Part shown: in pieces, positions 8,928-16,279 of the stretch | Numbering within the stretch: the first letter of the stretch is position 1 | Layout of the letters: every line of letters starts with the position of its first letter | DNA from: an uncultured Verrucomicrobia subdivision 3 bacterium | Lineage (GTDB): Bacteria; Verrucomicrobiota; Verrucomicrobiia; Limisphaerales; UBA11358 | Length of the DNA: 44,035 nt | Assembly: GCA_903917705.1 (NCBI GenBank) | Contig: CAIXBQ010000036.1 | Coordinates: 1-44,035, forward strand | Direction of reading: 5' to 3' | Translations under genes and position numbers: made by a program | Notes under the pieces: model-generated | Told to the model about the DNA's origin: nothing | Databases searched by the model: none | What the model saw: the letters and a program-made list of their open reading frames with translations, nothing else

Positions 8928-9749
8928 TTATGTTCCGCCGAGCCTGATCAGCCGGCCTTCACAGGCGGCTTCCACGGAAAGTTTGCCCTTCTTTTTTTTC
9001 ACCAGCGCGCGGGCGTGTTTCACCAGGGTGTCAATTTTTTTGTCGTCGTGCCCGGGATCATGGTGGAAGAGGACCAGTTTTTTCACACCCGCCTTGAGCG
9101 CAAGCGCCACGGAATCATCCACGCAACCGTGTCCCCAGCCGGTGTGTCGCCGGTACTCCGCGCGGTCGTATTGGGAGTCGAGGATCAGCACATCGGCATC
9201 CCGGATAAAATCCAGCATCTCGCGGTCTTCGCCGCCGGGTCGCGGTTCGGTGTCGGGAAAAAAACAAATCAGGCCGTCCGGCGCAAACAGCCGGTAGCCC
9301 GCGCAGACGCCGGGATGATTGGCGCGCTGGGCGCGGACCAGGAGGTTGCCAACGGCAAAATTTAAATCTTTCAGTTCCTCGATCTCAATGTTGCTGGGCA
9401 GCTCGGCAAACGGCACGGGAAAATAAGTGCTCTCCATCTGCCCGGTCAAGGCGTTGACGAGGCTTTTGCGAGCGCCACGGCCGCCGAGAATTCGCAGCCG
9501 GCAGCGCGGTTCGTAAATCGGCGCGAAAAACGGCAGCCCCTGAATATGGTCCCAGTGCGTGTGGGAGATGAGCAGGGTGAGGTTGAGGGGGGTCTTTTTG
9601 AATTCCGTGAGCAGCGCCTGTCCCAGGCACCGCAGCCCGGTCCCGGCGTCGAGGATGACGATGTCGGAGCCGGAGCGTATCTCGATGCAGGTGGTATTGC
9701 CGCCATACCGGACCGTGCCGGGACCCGGCGTGGGGATCGAGCCGCGCAC
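8928..9749 (-). CDS. MBL-fold metallohydrolase
   Basis: A metallo-beta-lactamase-fold hydrolase of 273 residues from the GTG used here. The metal-binding signature HTHWDH is at residues 63-68, with further ligands plausible in FFPDTE, DSQYD and the late FHHDPGHDD motif. It resembles the branch containing PhnP-like and cyclic-nucleotide phosphodiesterase-like enzymes; the substrate is unknown. The start is uncertain. The family N-terminus (KFWGVRGSIPTPGP) is encoded by in-frame codons upstream of the GTG, back to an ACG at 9770-9768 where an ATG would be expected, with an in-frame TAG at 9794-9792. No signal peptide. It lies downstream of dnaN but behind a strong terminator. Confidence 0.85.
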   Translation of the reverse strand: MRGSIPTPGPGTVRYGGNTTCIEIRSGSDIVILDAGTGLRCLGQALLTEFKKTPLNLTLLISHTHWDHIQGLPFFAPIYEPRCRLRILGGRGARKSLVNALTGQMESTYFPVPFAELPSNIEIEELKDLNFAVGNLLVRAQRANHPGVCAGYRLFAPDGLICFFPDTEPRPGGEDREMLDFIRDADVLILDSQYDRAEYRRHTGWGHGCVDDSVALALKAGVKKLVLFHHDPGHDDKKIDTLVKHARALVKKKKGKLSVEAACEGRLIRLGGT

Positions 9750-9889
9750 CCCCCAGAATTTTATGGTCGTTCCGTTTTGGATGACGCCACACTAGCGCAG
9801 GTTGTTAAAAAACAAAATTAAAATAATTTTTTATGGTTTTTTCCCCCGCCTCCTGGCTTTCCTCGTAACGACCGTTTCCCGCGATCAGC

Positions 9890-9933
9890 AAAAACGGCTG
9901 GATGAACATCATCCAGCCGACTTCGCTTTTTTT
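9890..9933 (-). terminator. intrinsic terminator after dnaN, possibly bidirectional
   Basis: A perfect 10-bp stem, CGGCTGGATG (9895-9904) with CATCCAGCCG (9910-9919), closes a 5-nt AACAT loop. Reading the minus strand it is followed by five T residues (A-run 9890-9894), ideal for dnaN. On the plus side a T7 run occurs at 9927-9933. Confidence 0.85.
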
Positions 9934-9943
9934 GCGTTGCTTT

Positions 9944-11053
9944 TTAATTGAGCCGCATGGGCATGACGACGTAGAGGAACGGCCCGTTGATCTTGAGGAC
10001 GCCGGGACTCAATTCATCAATCAGTTCGATAAAAACCTCGTCCTCGGCCAGGGCATTTAACGGATCAATGAGATAGCGCGGGTTGAAGGCGATGGCCAAT
10101 TCCTTGCCCTTGTAATTGATGGCGAGGGTTTCGCGGGCTTCGCCGACTTCCGGCGAGTTGGCGGTGATGGTAAGGTTATTCTTGCCAAAGGTTAGTTTGA
10201 CGGAATTAGCTTTTTCGCTGGTCATTATTTCGGCGCGACGGAGCGCTTGGACGAGTTCCTCCCGCCCGAGGGCGATGCGTTCTTTGGCCTCGCCGGGAAT
10301 GACCTGCCGGTAGTTGGGATAATTCCCCTCAATCAATTTAGTGACCAGCAAAACGGAAAATTCCTTTTCATCTTTCAGCGCGAAGGAGGCCTGGTTTTCC
10401 CCGAAATTGAGATCAACATTCCCCTTGTCCTGCAGCAGGCGGTTGAGTTCGTTAACCGCCTTGGCCGGCACGATAAATTCCCCGCTGCTTTTTTCTGAAA
10501 TGTCCACCTCCTCGTCCACCAGCGCCAGCCGGCGACCATCGGTGGCCACGAGCGTCATCTTGTGATCTTTCAAGCTGATATAGATCCCGTTGAGCACATA
10601 GCGGGATTCATCCGTGGAAACGGCAAAGCTGGTTTTCTTGAGCATCGCCCGGACGGTTTCCTGGGTAAGCGACACCTTCTTTTCATCCTTCATTTTCGGC
10701 AGCGGTGGAAATTCGTCGGCGCCCAGGCCGTGGATTTTGAAGAAGGAACCTCCGCTCCGGATGCTCGTGATGTTTTTTTCGTCGGTTTCGATTTCAATTT
10801 CCCCGCCGTTAAGCTCGCGCACGATGCCGAAAAGTTTTTTAACGGGCACGGTTGTCGCGCCGGGTTTGGTTACCTTTGCCTCCACTTTGCAGGCGACGGT
10901 CACATCCAGATCTGTGGCGGTCAGTTCCAAATGGTTGCCCTCCGCTCGCAACAAGACGTTGGAAAGGATGGGCAGCGTGGTGCGGGTGCTGACAACGTTT
11001 TGGACGGCCTGCAGGCCGGCAATGATCTGGTCTTTGGCGATGGTAAGGTTCAT
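9944..11053 (-). CDS. dnaN: DNA polymerase III subunit beta (sliding clamp)
   Basis: The ring-shaped processivity clamp that tethers the replicative polymerase. The 369-residue product shows three repeated clamp domains. The N-terminus MNLTIAKDQIIAGLQ, the TLPILSNVLL stretch, the ATDLDV motif, the VATDGRRLAL motif of domain two, and the C-terminus LYVVMPMRLN are all diagnostic. It is not next to dnaA or recF here: its upstream neighbour is a cysteine desulfurase on the same strand, with about 200 nt between containing an inverted repeat. A strong terminator follows it, so it is probably monocistronic. Identification is secure. Confidence 0.98.
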   Translation of the reverse strand: MNLTIAKDQIIAGLQAVQNVVSTRTTLPILSNVLLRAEGNHLELTATDLDVTVACKVEAKVTKPGATTVPVKKLFGIVRELNGGEIEIETDEKNITSIRSGGSFFKIHGLGADEFPPLPKMKDEKKVSLTQETVRAMLKKTSFAVSTDESRYVLNGIYISLKDHKMTLVATDGRRLALVDEEVDISEKSSGEFIVPAKAVNELNRLLQDKGNVDLNFGENQASFALKDEKEFSVLLVTKLIEGNYPNYRQVIPGEAKERIALGREELVQALRRAEIMTSEKANSVKLTFGKNNLTITANSPEVGEARETLAINYKGKELAIAFNPRYLIDPLNALAEDEVFIELIDELSPGVLKINGPFLYVVMPMRLN

Positions 11054-11213
11054 GCTCGGTTAATATTATCTTCTTCTTTAAAAAAAACTATCCGTATTAT
11101 GGCCTGTGAACAAGCCAAACAACTCACAAAACTCAATTCTTAGTTGACCAAAACCTGATCAACACCGGCGACAACTCAAAGGTAAACCCGCCAGAAAAAT
11201 TTAAAAGTCAAAG

Positions 11214-11232
11214 TTGTTCGCATTATGAACAA
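11214..11232. promoter_or_regulatory. inverted repeat TTGTTC-N7-GAACAA between the desulfurase gene and dnaN
   Basis: Perfect 6-bp arms at 11214-11219 and 11227-11232 flank a 7-nt centre in an AT-rich spacer 24 nt past the desulfurase stop and about 160 nt upstream of dnaN. A related half-site, TGTGAACAA, occurs near 11105. It could be an operator or a replication-protein site; no binding protein can be assigned. Confidence 0.35.
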
Positions 11233-11255
11233 TCCATTCACAATCCGTTGGCTGT

Positions 11256-12410
11256 CTATTGGTGGGGTTGTGCGCGGCGGATGACTTCCGGCAGGATCGA
11301 GCAGACCCAATCCACTTCCGCTTCGGTCGTATCTCTTCCCAGTGAAAAACGAACCAGCGAATTTGCCGATATTCCGCCATGGATGGCCATGATCACATGG
11401 CTTGGTTCCAGCGAACCCGCCGAGCAGGCCGAACCGCTGGAGGCACAAATCCCCTCCATGTCCAGGCCCGCCATCAGTGAGAGGCCATCTGCGGCGGGAA
11501 CGACAAAGGCAACGGTGTTGGCCAGAACGCCTTCCTTGGGGCTGGCCATCTCACAGCCCTTGATGGTTTCAATGGCGGCAATGAGTTTTGCCGATAGCGG
11601 CTTGAGCCTCGCAGCCTGAAAAACCGGCGGCTTGGTGAATTTTTCCATTGCCTCAACCAGGCCCAAGATAGGCGGAAGGCTTTCCGTGCCCGCGCGGCGC
11701 TCGTTTTCGTGTCCGCCACCGAACAAAATAGGGTCCGGATGCAGCGGCGACTTGATGTAAAGCAGCCCCGCGCCTTTAGGGCCGTGAAATTTATGCGCGC
11801 AGATGGAAACGAGGTCGGCGTTGAACTGATGGATATGATCAAAGGGTTCCTTGCCAAACCACTGCACGGCGTCGGTGTGGAAAATAATACCGCGCTCCCG
11901 GCAGATGGCGCCCAGCTCGCCGACCGGCTGAAGGGTGCCGATTTCATTGTTAGCGGCCATGACGGAAACCAAAACGGTGTCCGGGCGGATCGCCTTTTTC
12001 AAATGCTCCGCCGAAACGCGCCCGGCGCGGCTGACCGGCAGCCGGGTGACGGAAAACCCTTCATGAGTTTCCAGATAGTCAAAGCAATGCAATACCGAGG
12101 GGTGTTCGATGGCCGACGTGATGAGATGCTTGCCCTTATTTTTCAGAAGCCTGGCCGCGCCAAAAATGGCGAGGTTGTTCGCTTCCGTCCCGCCGCTGGT
12201 GAAGGTTATTTCACTCGGCTTGGCGCCGAGAAATACTGCCGCCCGGTCGCGCGCCTCATCCAGCCGGGCCCGGGCCCGCCGGCCGACCTGATGGATGCTG
12301 GAAGGGTTGCCCCAGGCTTCGCTCAGAAACGGCAGCATCGCTTCGCGCACCGCCGGGTCGAGCGGCGTGGTGGCGTTGTAATCGAAATAAATCGAGCGCG
12401 GGATTTGCAA
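11256..12410 (-). CDS. cysteine desulfurase (NifS/IscS family, class V aminotransferase)
   Basis: A PLP enzyme that removes sulfur from cysteine for Fe-S cluster or tRNA thiolation. The 384-residue product starts YFDYNATTPLDPAV, a hallmark of the family. The PLP-binding lysine is Lys207 in AHKFHGPKG, and the persulfide-forming cysteine is Cys329 in SSGSACSAG, as in group I NifS/IscS enzymes. The start is TTG at 12410, the only start codon before the conserved N-terminus. No isc or suf genes are adjacent, so the sulfur acceptor is unknown. The TTG is divergent from trpF across a 77-nt gap that contains an inverted repeat. Confidence 0.93.
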   Translation of the reverse strand: MQIPRSIYFDYNATTPLDPAVREAMLPFLSEAWGNPSSIHQVGRRARARLDEARDRAAVFLGAKPSEITFTSGGTEANNLAIFGAARLLKNKGKHLITSAIEHPSVLHCFDYLETHEGFSVTRLPVSRAGRVSAEHLKKAIRPDTVLVSVMAANNEIGTLQPVGELGAICRERGIIFHTDAVQWFGKEPFDHIHQFNADLVSICAHKFHGPKGAGLLYIKSPLHPDPILFGGGHENERRAGTESLPPILGLVEAMEKFTKPPVFQAARLKPLSAKLIAAIETIKGCEMASPKEGVLANTVAFVVPAADGLSLMAGLDMEGICASSGSACSAGSLEPSHVIMAIHGGISANSLVRFSLGRDTTEAEVDWVCSILPEVIRRAQPHQ

Positions 12411-12415
12411 ATTAA

Positions 12416-12489
12416 GATTTACGATTTACGATGGGCGCGAATCTTTCAGCGCCGGACAAATCATAAAACGCCAAACGCCCATCGTAAAT
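12416..12489. repeat. 7-bp-period repeat and 14-bp inverted repeat spanning the trpF start
   Basis: Heptamers GATTTAC, GATTTAC, GATGGGC run from 12416 to 12436. The arm ATTTACGATGGGCG (12424-12437) is perfectly complementary to CGCCCATCGTAAAT (12476-12489), which includes the first two bases of the trpF ATG (12488). The 38-nt loop is the spacer between the two divergent genes. Confidence 0.75.
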
Positions 12490-13114
12490 GAAAACGCAGG
12501 TGAAAATATGCGGCCTCACCAACGTCGCGGATGCGCTGGCGGCGGCCGAGGCCGGCGCCGACCTGATCGGGTTGATGTTTTATGAACAAAGCCCGCGGCA
12601 CCTCACGCTGGCAGCCGCCGCGAACATTTCCCGCGCGCTGCCACCCGGCGTGCTGCGCGTCGGCGTATTTGTGAATCCGGATGAGGCGTTGGTCACCCGG
12701 GCCATCGCCGAGTGCGGTCTGAACCTGCTGCAATTTCATGGCGAGGAGCCTTCCGAATTCTGCACGCAATTCGGGGTGATGAGCCTGAAAGCCTTCCGCG
12801 TGCGCGACGCGGAGTCGTTGAGCCGGCTGGCGGATTATCAAACCGATGCTTTCTTATTGGACGCGTATTCCCCGGGCGGATTGGGCGGGACGGGCGAGAC
12901 CTTCAACTGGGAGCTGGCCCTTGCCGCGAAAAAGTATGGGCGGCCGGTATTCCTCGCCGGCGGGCTGACGCCGGAAAACGTGGGTGCCGCCGTGCGCCGG
13001 GTTCGGCCCTTTGCGGTCGATGTTTCCAGCGGCGTGGAATCCGCGCCCGGGAAGAAAGCCGCGGTAAAAGTACAGGCGTTCATTCAAGCCGTGCGTCAGG
13101 CTGACACCCTATGA
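12488..13114 (+). CDS. trpF: N-(5'-phosphoribosyl)anthranilate isomerase
   Basis: Catalyses the Amadori rearrangement of phosphoribosylanthranilate in tryptophan biosynthesis. The 208-residue TIM-barrel product starts with the family motif VKICGLTN (catalytic cysteine Cys8). It also has LQFHGEE, the LDAYSPGGLGGTG phosphate and active-site region, LAGGLTPENV, and the closing VDVSSGVESAPGKK. The start codon lies in the right arm of a 14-bp inverted repeat. Its stop overlaps the start of the LOG-family gene (ATGA). The other trp genes in this window (two trpB) are 7-9 kb away, so there is no trp operon here. Confidence 0.96.
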   Translation: MKTQVKICGLTNVADALAAAEAGADLIGLMFYEQSPRHLTLAAAANISRALPPGVLRVGVFVNPDEALVTRAIAECGLNLLQFHGEEPSEFCTQFGVMSLKAFRVRDAESLSRLADYQTDAFLLDAYSPGGLGGTGETFNWELALAAKKYGRPVFLAGGLTPENVGAAVRRVRPFAVDVSSGVESAPGKKAAVKVQAFIQAVRQADTL

Positions 13115-13680
13115 AACGGATCGCCGTATATTGCGGTTCCAACAAAGGTGGCCGCCCGGAATACGCGGCGGCCGCGCAGGCGCTGGGGGCGTTGCTGGCG
13201 CGCGAAAAAATCGAGCTGGTCTATGGTGGCGGCATGGTCGGTTTGATGGGCATCGTGGCGGACGCGGTGCTGGAGCACGGCGGCCATGTCATCGGGGTGA
13301 TTCCTGAAAAACTGGTCATCAAGGAGGTTGTCCATGAAAAATTGCCCGACCTGCGCGTCGTGAAAACCATGCACGAACGCAAGGCGATGATGGCGGAGTT
13401 GTCCGACGGCTTCATTGCGCTGCCCGGCGGCTACGGCACGTTCGAGGAGTTTTTTGAGGTGCTGGCTTGGAGTCAGCTCGGCTGGCACCAGAAGCCGTTC
13501 GGGCTGTTTGATGTCGGTGGTTATTACCACCACCTGTTGGAATTTCTGGATCATACGGCCCGCGAGGGCTTCATTCGCGCCCAGCACCGCGACCTGGTGC
13601 TGGCAGAGAAAGACGCGGAAAGACTCCTGCGGCGCATGAAAGCGCACCTGCCGCCGGCGGAAATTAAATGGGTGCGGTGA
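13111..13680 (+). CDS. LOG-family protein (putative nucleoside 5'-monophosphate phosphoribohydrolase)
   Basis: The 189-residue product belongs to the LONELY GUY/TIGR00730 family, many members of which hydrolyse cytokinin-ribotides or other nucleotide monophosphates. The two family motifs are present: MHERKAMM (residues 87-94, with Arg90 and Lys91) and LPGGYGTFEE (residues 104-113). The nucleotide-binding start VYCGS and the YGGGMVGLMG loop also match. ATG 13111 overlaps the trpF stop, so translation is probably coupled. The physiological substrate in bacteria is uncertain; older annotations call these lysine decarboxylase-like without good reason. Confidence 0.92.
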   Translation: MKRIAVYCGSNKGGRPEYAAAAQALGALLAREKIELVYGGGMVGLMGIVADAVLEHGGHVIGVIPEKLVIKEVVHEKLPDLRVVKTMHERKAMMAELSDGFIALPGGYGTFEEFFEVLAWSQLGWHQKPFGLFDVGGYYHHLLEFLDHTAREGFIRAQHRDLVLAEKDAERLLRRMKAHLPPAEIKWVR

Positions 13681-13696
13681 AGCCGCCGTAGCCCCC

Positions 13697-13719
13697 CCCG
13701 GCACCCCAACGCTGCCGGG
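13697..13719 (+). terminator. GC-rich hairpin after the LOG gene
   Basis: CCCGGCA (13697-13703) pairs with TGCCGGG (13713-13719), 17 nt past the LOG stop. No T-run follows, so it is a weak terminator candidate at best. The remainder of the 122-nt gap shows nothing else. Confidence 0.25.
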
Positions 13720-13802
13720 CACCGGCGCGCGGTCAAAAAATGGGGAACATAAAGCAATCGGCGAATGGCGGTATTCCATCGGCCGGATAAGCTTATGGAA
13801 TA

Positions 13803-14654
13803 ATGCACCGAATTTTGGCCAGACAGACCCTCAGTCCGAACGTCACGCGCCTGGACGTTCACGCCCCGCGCATCGCCCAGATCCGCCAGGCGGGACAATT
13901 CGTCATCGTCCACCTCGCGGAAAACGCCGAGCGGATCCCGCTGACGATCGCCGATTCCAATCCGGAAACGGGCGCGATTTCACTGGTCATACAAGCTGTG
14001 GGCAAAAGCACCCATGAGCTCGTCGGGCTCAATATCGGCGATTCCATCCGCGACGTGGCTGGGCCGCTCGGTCATCCGACGGAAATGATCGCGGCCGGCC
14101 ATGCGCTGTGCATCGGCGGCGGCGTTGGCACGGCGGTGGTGCATCCCATCGCGCAGGGCTTGCATCAGCGCGGCGTGCGCGTGACCAGCGTCATCGGCGG
14201 CCGGTCGAGGGAATGGGTGATTTTTGAAAGGGAACTCCAGCGCTACGGCCAGGTCGTGGTTTGCACGGATGATGGCAGCTACGGGCGGAAGGGTTTTGTG
14301 ACGGACGCGGCGAAGGAGATTCTGGCGGCGGATAAGGTGGACATGGTGTATGCCGTCGGCCCGGTGCCGATGATGCGCGCGGTGGCAAACCTCACCCGCG
14401 GTCTTGGCGTCCGCACGATCGTCTCGCTGAACCCGGTGATGATTGACGGCACGGGCATGTGCGGCGGCTGCCGCGTTTCGCTGGGCGGCGAAACCAGGTT
14501 TGCCTGCGTCGATGGCCCGGAATTTGACGGACATCTGGTAAATTTCGACGAATTACAGGACCGGCTCTCAACCTACCGGGAATTTGAACAGCGTTCCATC
14601 GCCTGCGCCGCCGGCACCTGCCGGATGGAAAAAAACACCTCTTCCCCCGCCTGA
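13803..14654 (+). CDS. NfnA/SudB-like sulfide dehydrogenase or ferredoxin:NADP+ reductase FAD/NAD subunit
   Basis: A 283-residue protein of the dihydroorotate-dehydrogenase electron-transfer (PyrK-like) family. It has an FAD-binding beta-barrel at the N-terminus (AERIPLTIAD), an NAD-binding Rossmann part (LCIGGGVGTAVVHPIAQ near residue 102), and a C-terminal [2Fe-2S] motif (GMCGGCRV then FACVDGPEFDG, from about residue 218). In characterised systems this subunit pairs with a GltD-like flavoprotein to form NfnAB, which couples NADH, NADPH and ferredoxin. That partner begins 1 nt after this stop. Whether this pair bifurcates electrons cannot be told from sequence alone. Confidence 0.86.
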   Translation: MHRILARQTLSPNVTRLDVHAPRIAQIRQAGQFVIVHLAENAERIPLTIADSNPETGAISLVIQAVGKSTHELVGLNIGDSIRDVAGPLGHPTEMIAAGHALCIGGGVGTAVVHPIAQGLHQRGVRVTSVIGGRSREWVIFERELQRYGQVVVCTDDGSYGRKGFVTDAAKEILAADKVDMVYAVGPVPMMRAVANLTRGLGVRTIVSLNPVMIDGTGMCGGCRVSLGGETRFACVDGPEFDGHLVNFDELQDRLSTYREFEQRSIACAAGTCRMEKNTSSPA

Positions 14655-14655
14655 T

Positions 14656-16095
14656 ATGTCCGCCCGAATCACCACCAAACAACGGATGCAAATCACCCGG
14701 CAAGCCATGCCGGAGCAGGCCGCCGCCGCGCGCGCCGCCAATTTTCTGGAAGTGAACCTTGGACTGCCCGAGCGGCTGGCCTTGCTGGAAGCCGATCGCT
14801 GTTTGCAATGCAAGGATCCCCGCTGCATGCAGGGCTGTCCCGTGGGCGTGAACATCCCGAAATTTATCGATCTGCTCACCGCCGGAAAAATTGCCGAGGC
14901 CGCGCAAAGTTTGCTCTGCGACAATGCGCTGCCCGCCGTCACCGGCCGCGTCTGTCCGCAGGAAACCCAGTGCGAAGCCGTTTGTGTCCGCGCCGCCAAG
15001 GGGCTTCCCGTGGGGGTCGGCTATCTGGAGCGCTACGTCGCGGATTGGGCCCGAGATCATCGCGACCAGCTGCCGCAAGTCCGGCCGCAGCCGACCGGAA
15101 AAAAAGTCGCCATCGTCGGCTCCGGTCCGGCGGGTCTGACCGCCGCCGGCGAGCTCGCCCGGCGCGGCCATGACGTGACCATCTATGAGGCGCTGCATAA
15201 GCCCGGCGGCGTGCTGGTGTATGGCATCCCGGAATTTCGCCTGCCGAAAAAAATCGTCGCGCAGGAGGTGGAACGCCTGACCGCCGCCGGCGTGAAGATT
15301 GAGTGCAACGTCGTCATCGGGCGCACCTACACGATTCCCGAATTGCAGGAAAAGTTCGACGCCATCTTCATCGCCAACGGGGCGGGGCTGCCGGTGTTCA
15401 TGAACGTGCCGGGTGAAAATTATAAAGGGGTTTATTCCGCCAACGAATATCTCACGCGCATCAACCTGATGGCGGCGTATGATTTTCCGCGTTCCGACAC
15501 GCCGGTGCTCAACGGCCAGCGCGTCGCCGTGGTCGGCGGTGGCAACGTGGCGATGGACGCCGTGCGCACCGCCAAGCGGCTCGGCGCGCAGGCGGCGATG
15601 ATTGTCTATCGCCGTACGCATGACGAACTGCCCGCCCGCGCCGAGGAGGTTCACCACGCGGAACATGAAGGCGTGAAGTTTGAATTTCTCACCGCGCCGG
15701 TCGAGGTGATCGGCAATGATAAACGCTGGGTGACCGGCATGAAATGCCAGAAGATGAAGCTCGGCGAACCGGACAGTTCCGGCCGCCGCCGGCCCGAGGT
15801 CATTCCCGGCTCGGAATTTGTTTTGGATTGTGATGTCGTCGTCGTTGCCATCGGGACCAGGGCCAATCCGCTGCTCACGGCGACCTGCCCGGACTTGAAA
15901 TTGAACAAGTGGGGCAACATCGTCGCGGACGAAAACGGCCAGACAAGCATTCCCGGGGTGTTTGCCGGCGGCGACATTGTGCGCGGTGCGGCCACGGTGA
16001 TCCTGGCGATGGGCGACGGGAAAAAATCCGCCCAGGCGATTGACACGTATTTGGCGGGAATTCCGAAGCCGGCGGGTTTGACCATGGCGGCTTGA
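14656..16095 (+). CDS. NfnB/SudA-like, GltD-related FAD/NADPH oxidoreductase
   Basis: A 479-residue flavoprotein of the glutamate-synthase small-subunit family. The N-terminal cysteine block CLQCKDPRCMQGCP (from about residue 49) and later CPQETQCEAVC fit two 4Fe-4S clusters. FAD binding is at VAIVGSGPAGLTAAGELARR (near 150), and a second Rossmann motif, VAVVGGGNVAMDAVRTAKR, follows. There is no GltB-type large subunit nearby, and the gene sits directly behind an NfnA-like gene, so NADPH-dependent ferredoxin/NAD reductase is more likely than glutamate synthase. ATG 14656 was chosen because it follows the previous stop by 1 nt; the open frame extends 24 codons upstream within nfnA. Confidence 0.88.
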   Translation: MSARITTKQRMQITRQAMPEQAAAARAANFLEVNLGLPERLALLEADRCLQCKDPRCMQGCPVGVNIPKFIDLLTAGKIAEAAQSLLCDNALPAVTGRVCPQETQCEAVCVRAAKGLPVGVGYLERYVADWARDHRDQLPQVRPQPTGKKVAIVGSGPAGLTAAGELARRGHDVTIYEALHKPGGVLVYGIPEFRLPKKIVAQEVERLTAAGVKIECNVVIGRTYTIPELQEKFDAIFIANGAGLPVFMNVPGENYKGVYSANEYLTRINLMAAYDFPRSDTPVLNGQRVAVVGGGNVAMDAVRTAKRLGAQAAMIVYRRTHDELPARAEEVHHAEHEGVKFEFLTAPVEVIGNDKRWVTGMKCQKMKLGEPDSSGRRRPEVIPGSEFVLDCDVVVVAIGTRANPLLTATCPDLKLNKWGNIVADENGQTSIPGVFAGGDIVRGAATVILAMGDGKKSAQAIDTYLAGIPKPAGLTMAA

Positions 16096-16279
16096 GCCGG
16101 ACAGGCTAAACACCGCGGCGGCACCTTTATTTGCAGGCCTTGCCGTTGGCAACGGCGGGCGGGTTTTCCCCGGCCGGTTCCTTGGTTTAATCCGGTATTT
16201 CCTTGGGCGGCCGGTGGATTAAAGCAAAAAAGGGGTTACTTGTGGCAGAACAGTGTTAATATTCCCCCGAATTCAAGCT

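Noticed and set aside
11054-11255. Replication origin next to dnaN
   Set aside because: Only one weak DnaA-box-like word (TGTGAACAA) is seen, there is no cluster, and dnaA is not adjacent.
14656-16095. Glutamate synthase small subunit (gltD)
   Set aside because: No large subunit is nearby and an NfnA-like gene lies 1 nt upstream, so an Nfn/Sud-type role is favoured.
14392-16152. 586-codon open frame on the minus strand across the NfnB-like gene
   Set aside because: Shadow of the flavoprotein, whose cysteine and nucleotide-binding motifs are intact on the plus strand.
16235-16265. Possible sigma-54 promoter (GTGGCA...TTAA) before pntA
   Set aside because: The -24-like TGGCA is present, but the -12 GC is missing at the required spacing; a similar GTGGCAGAAC before pal also lacks it.
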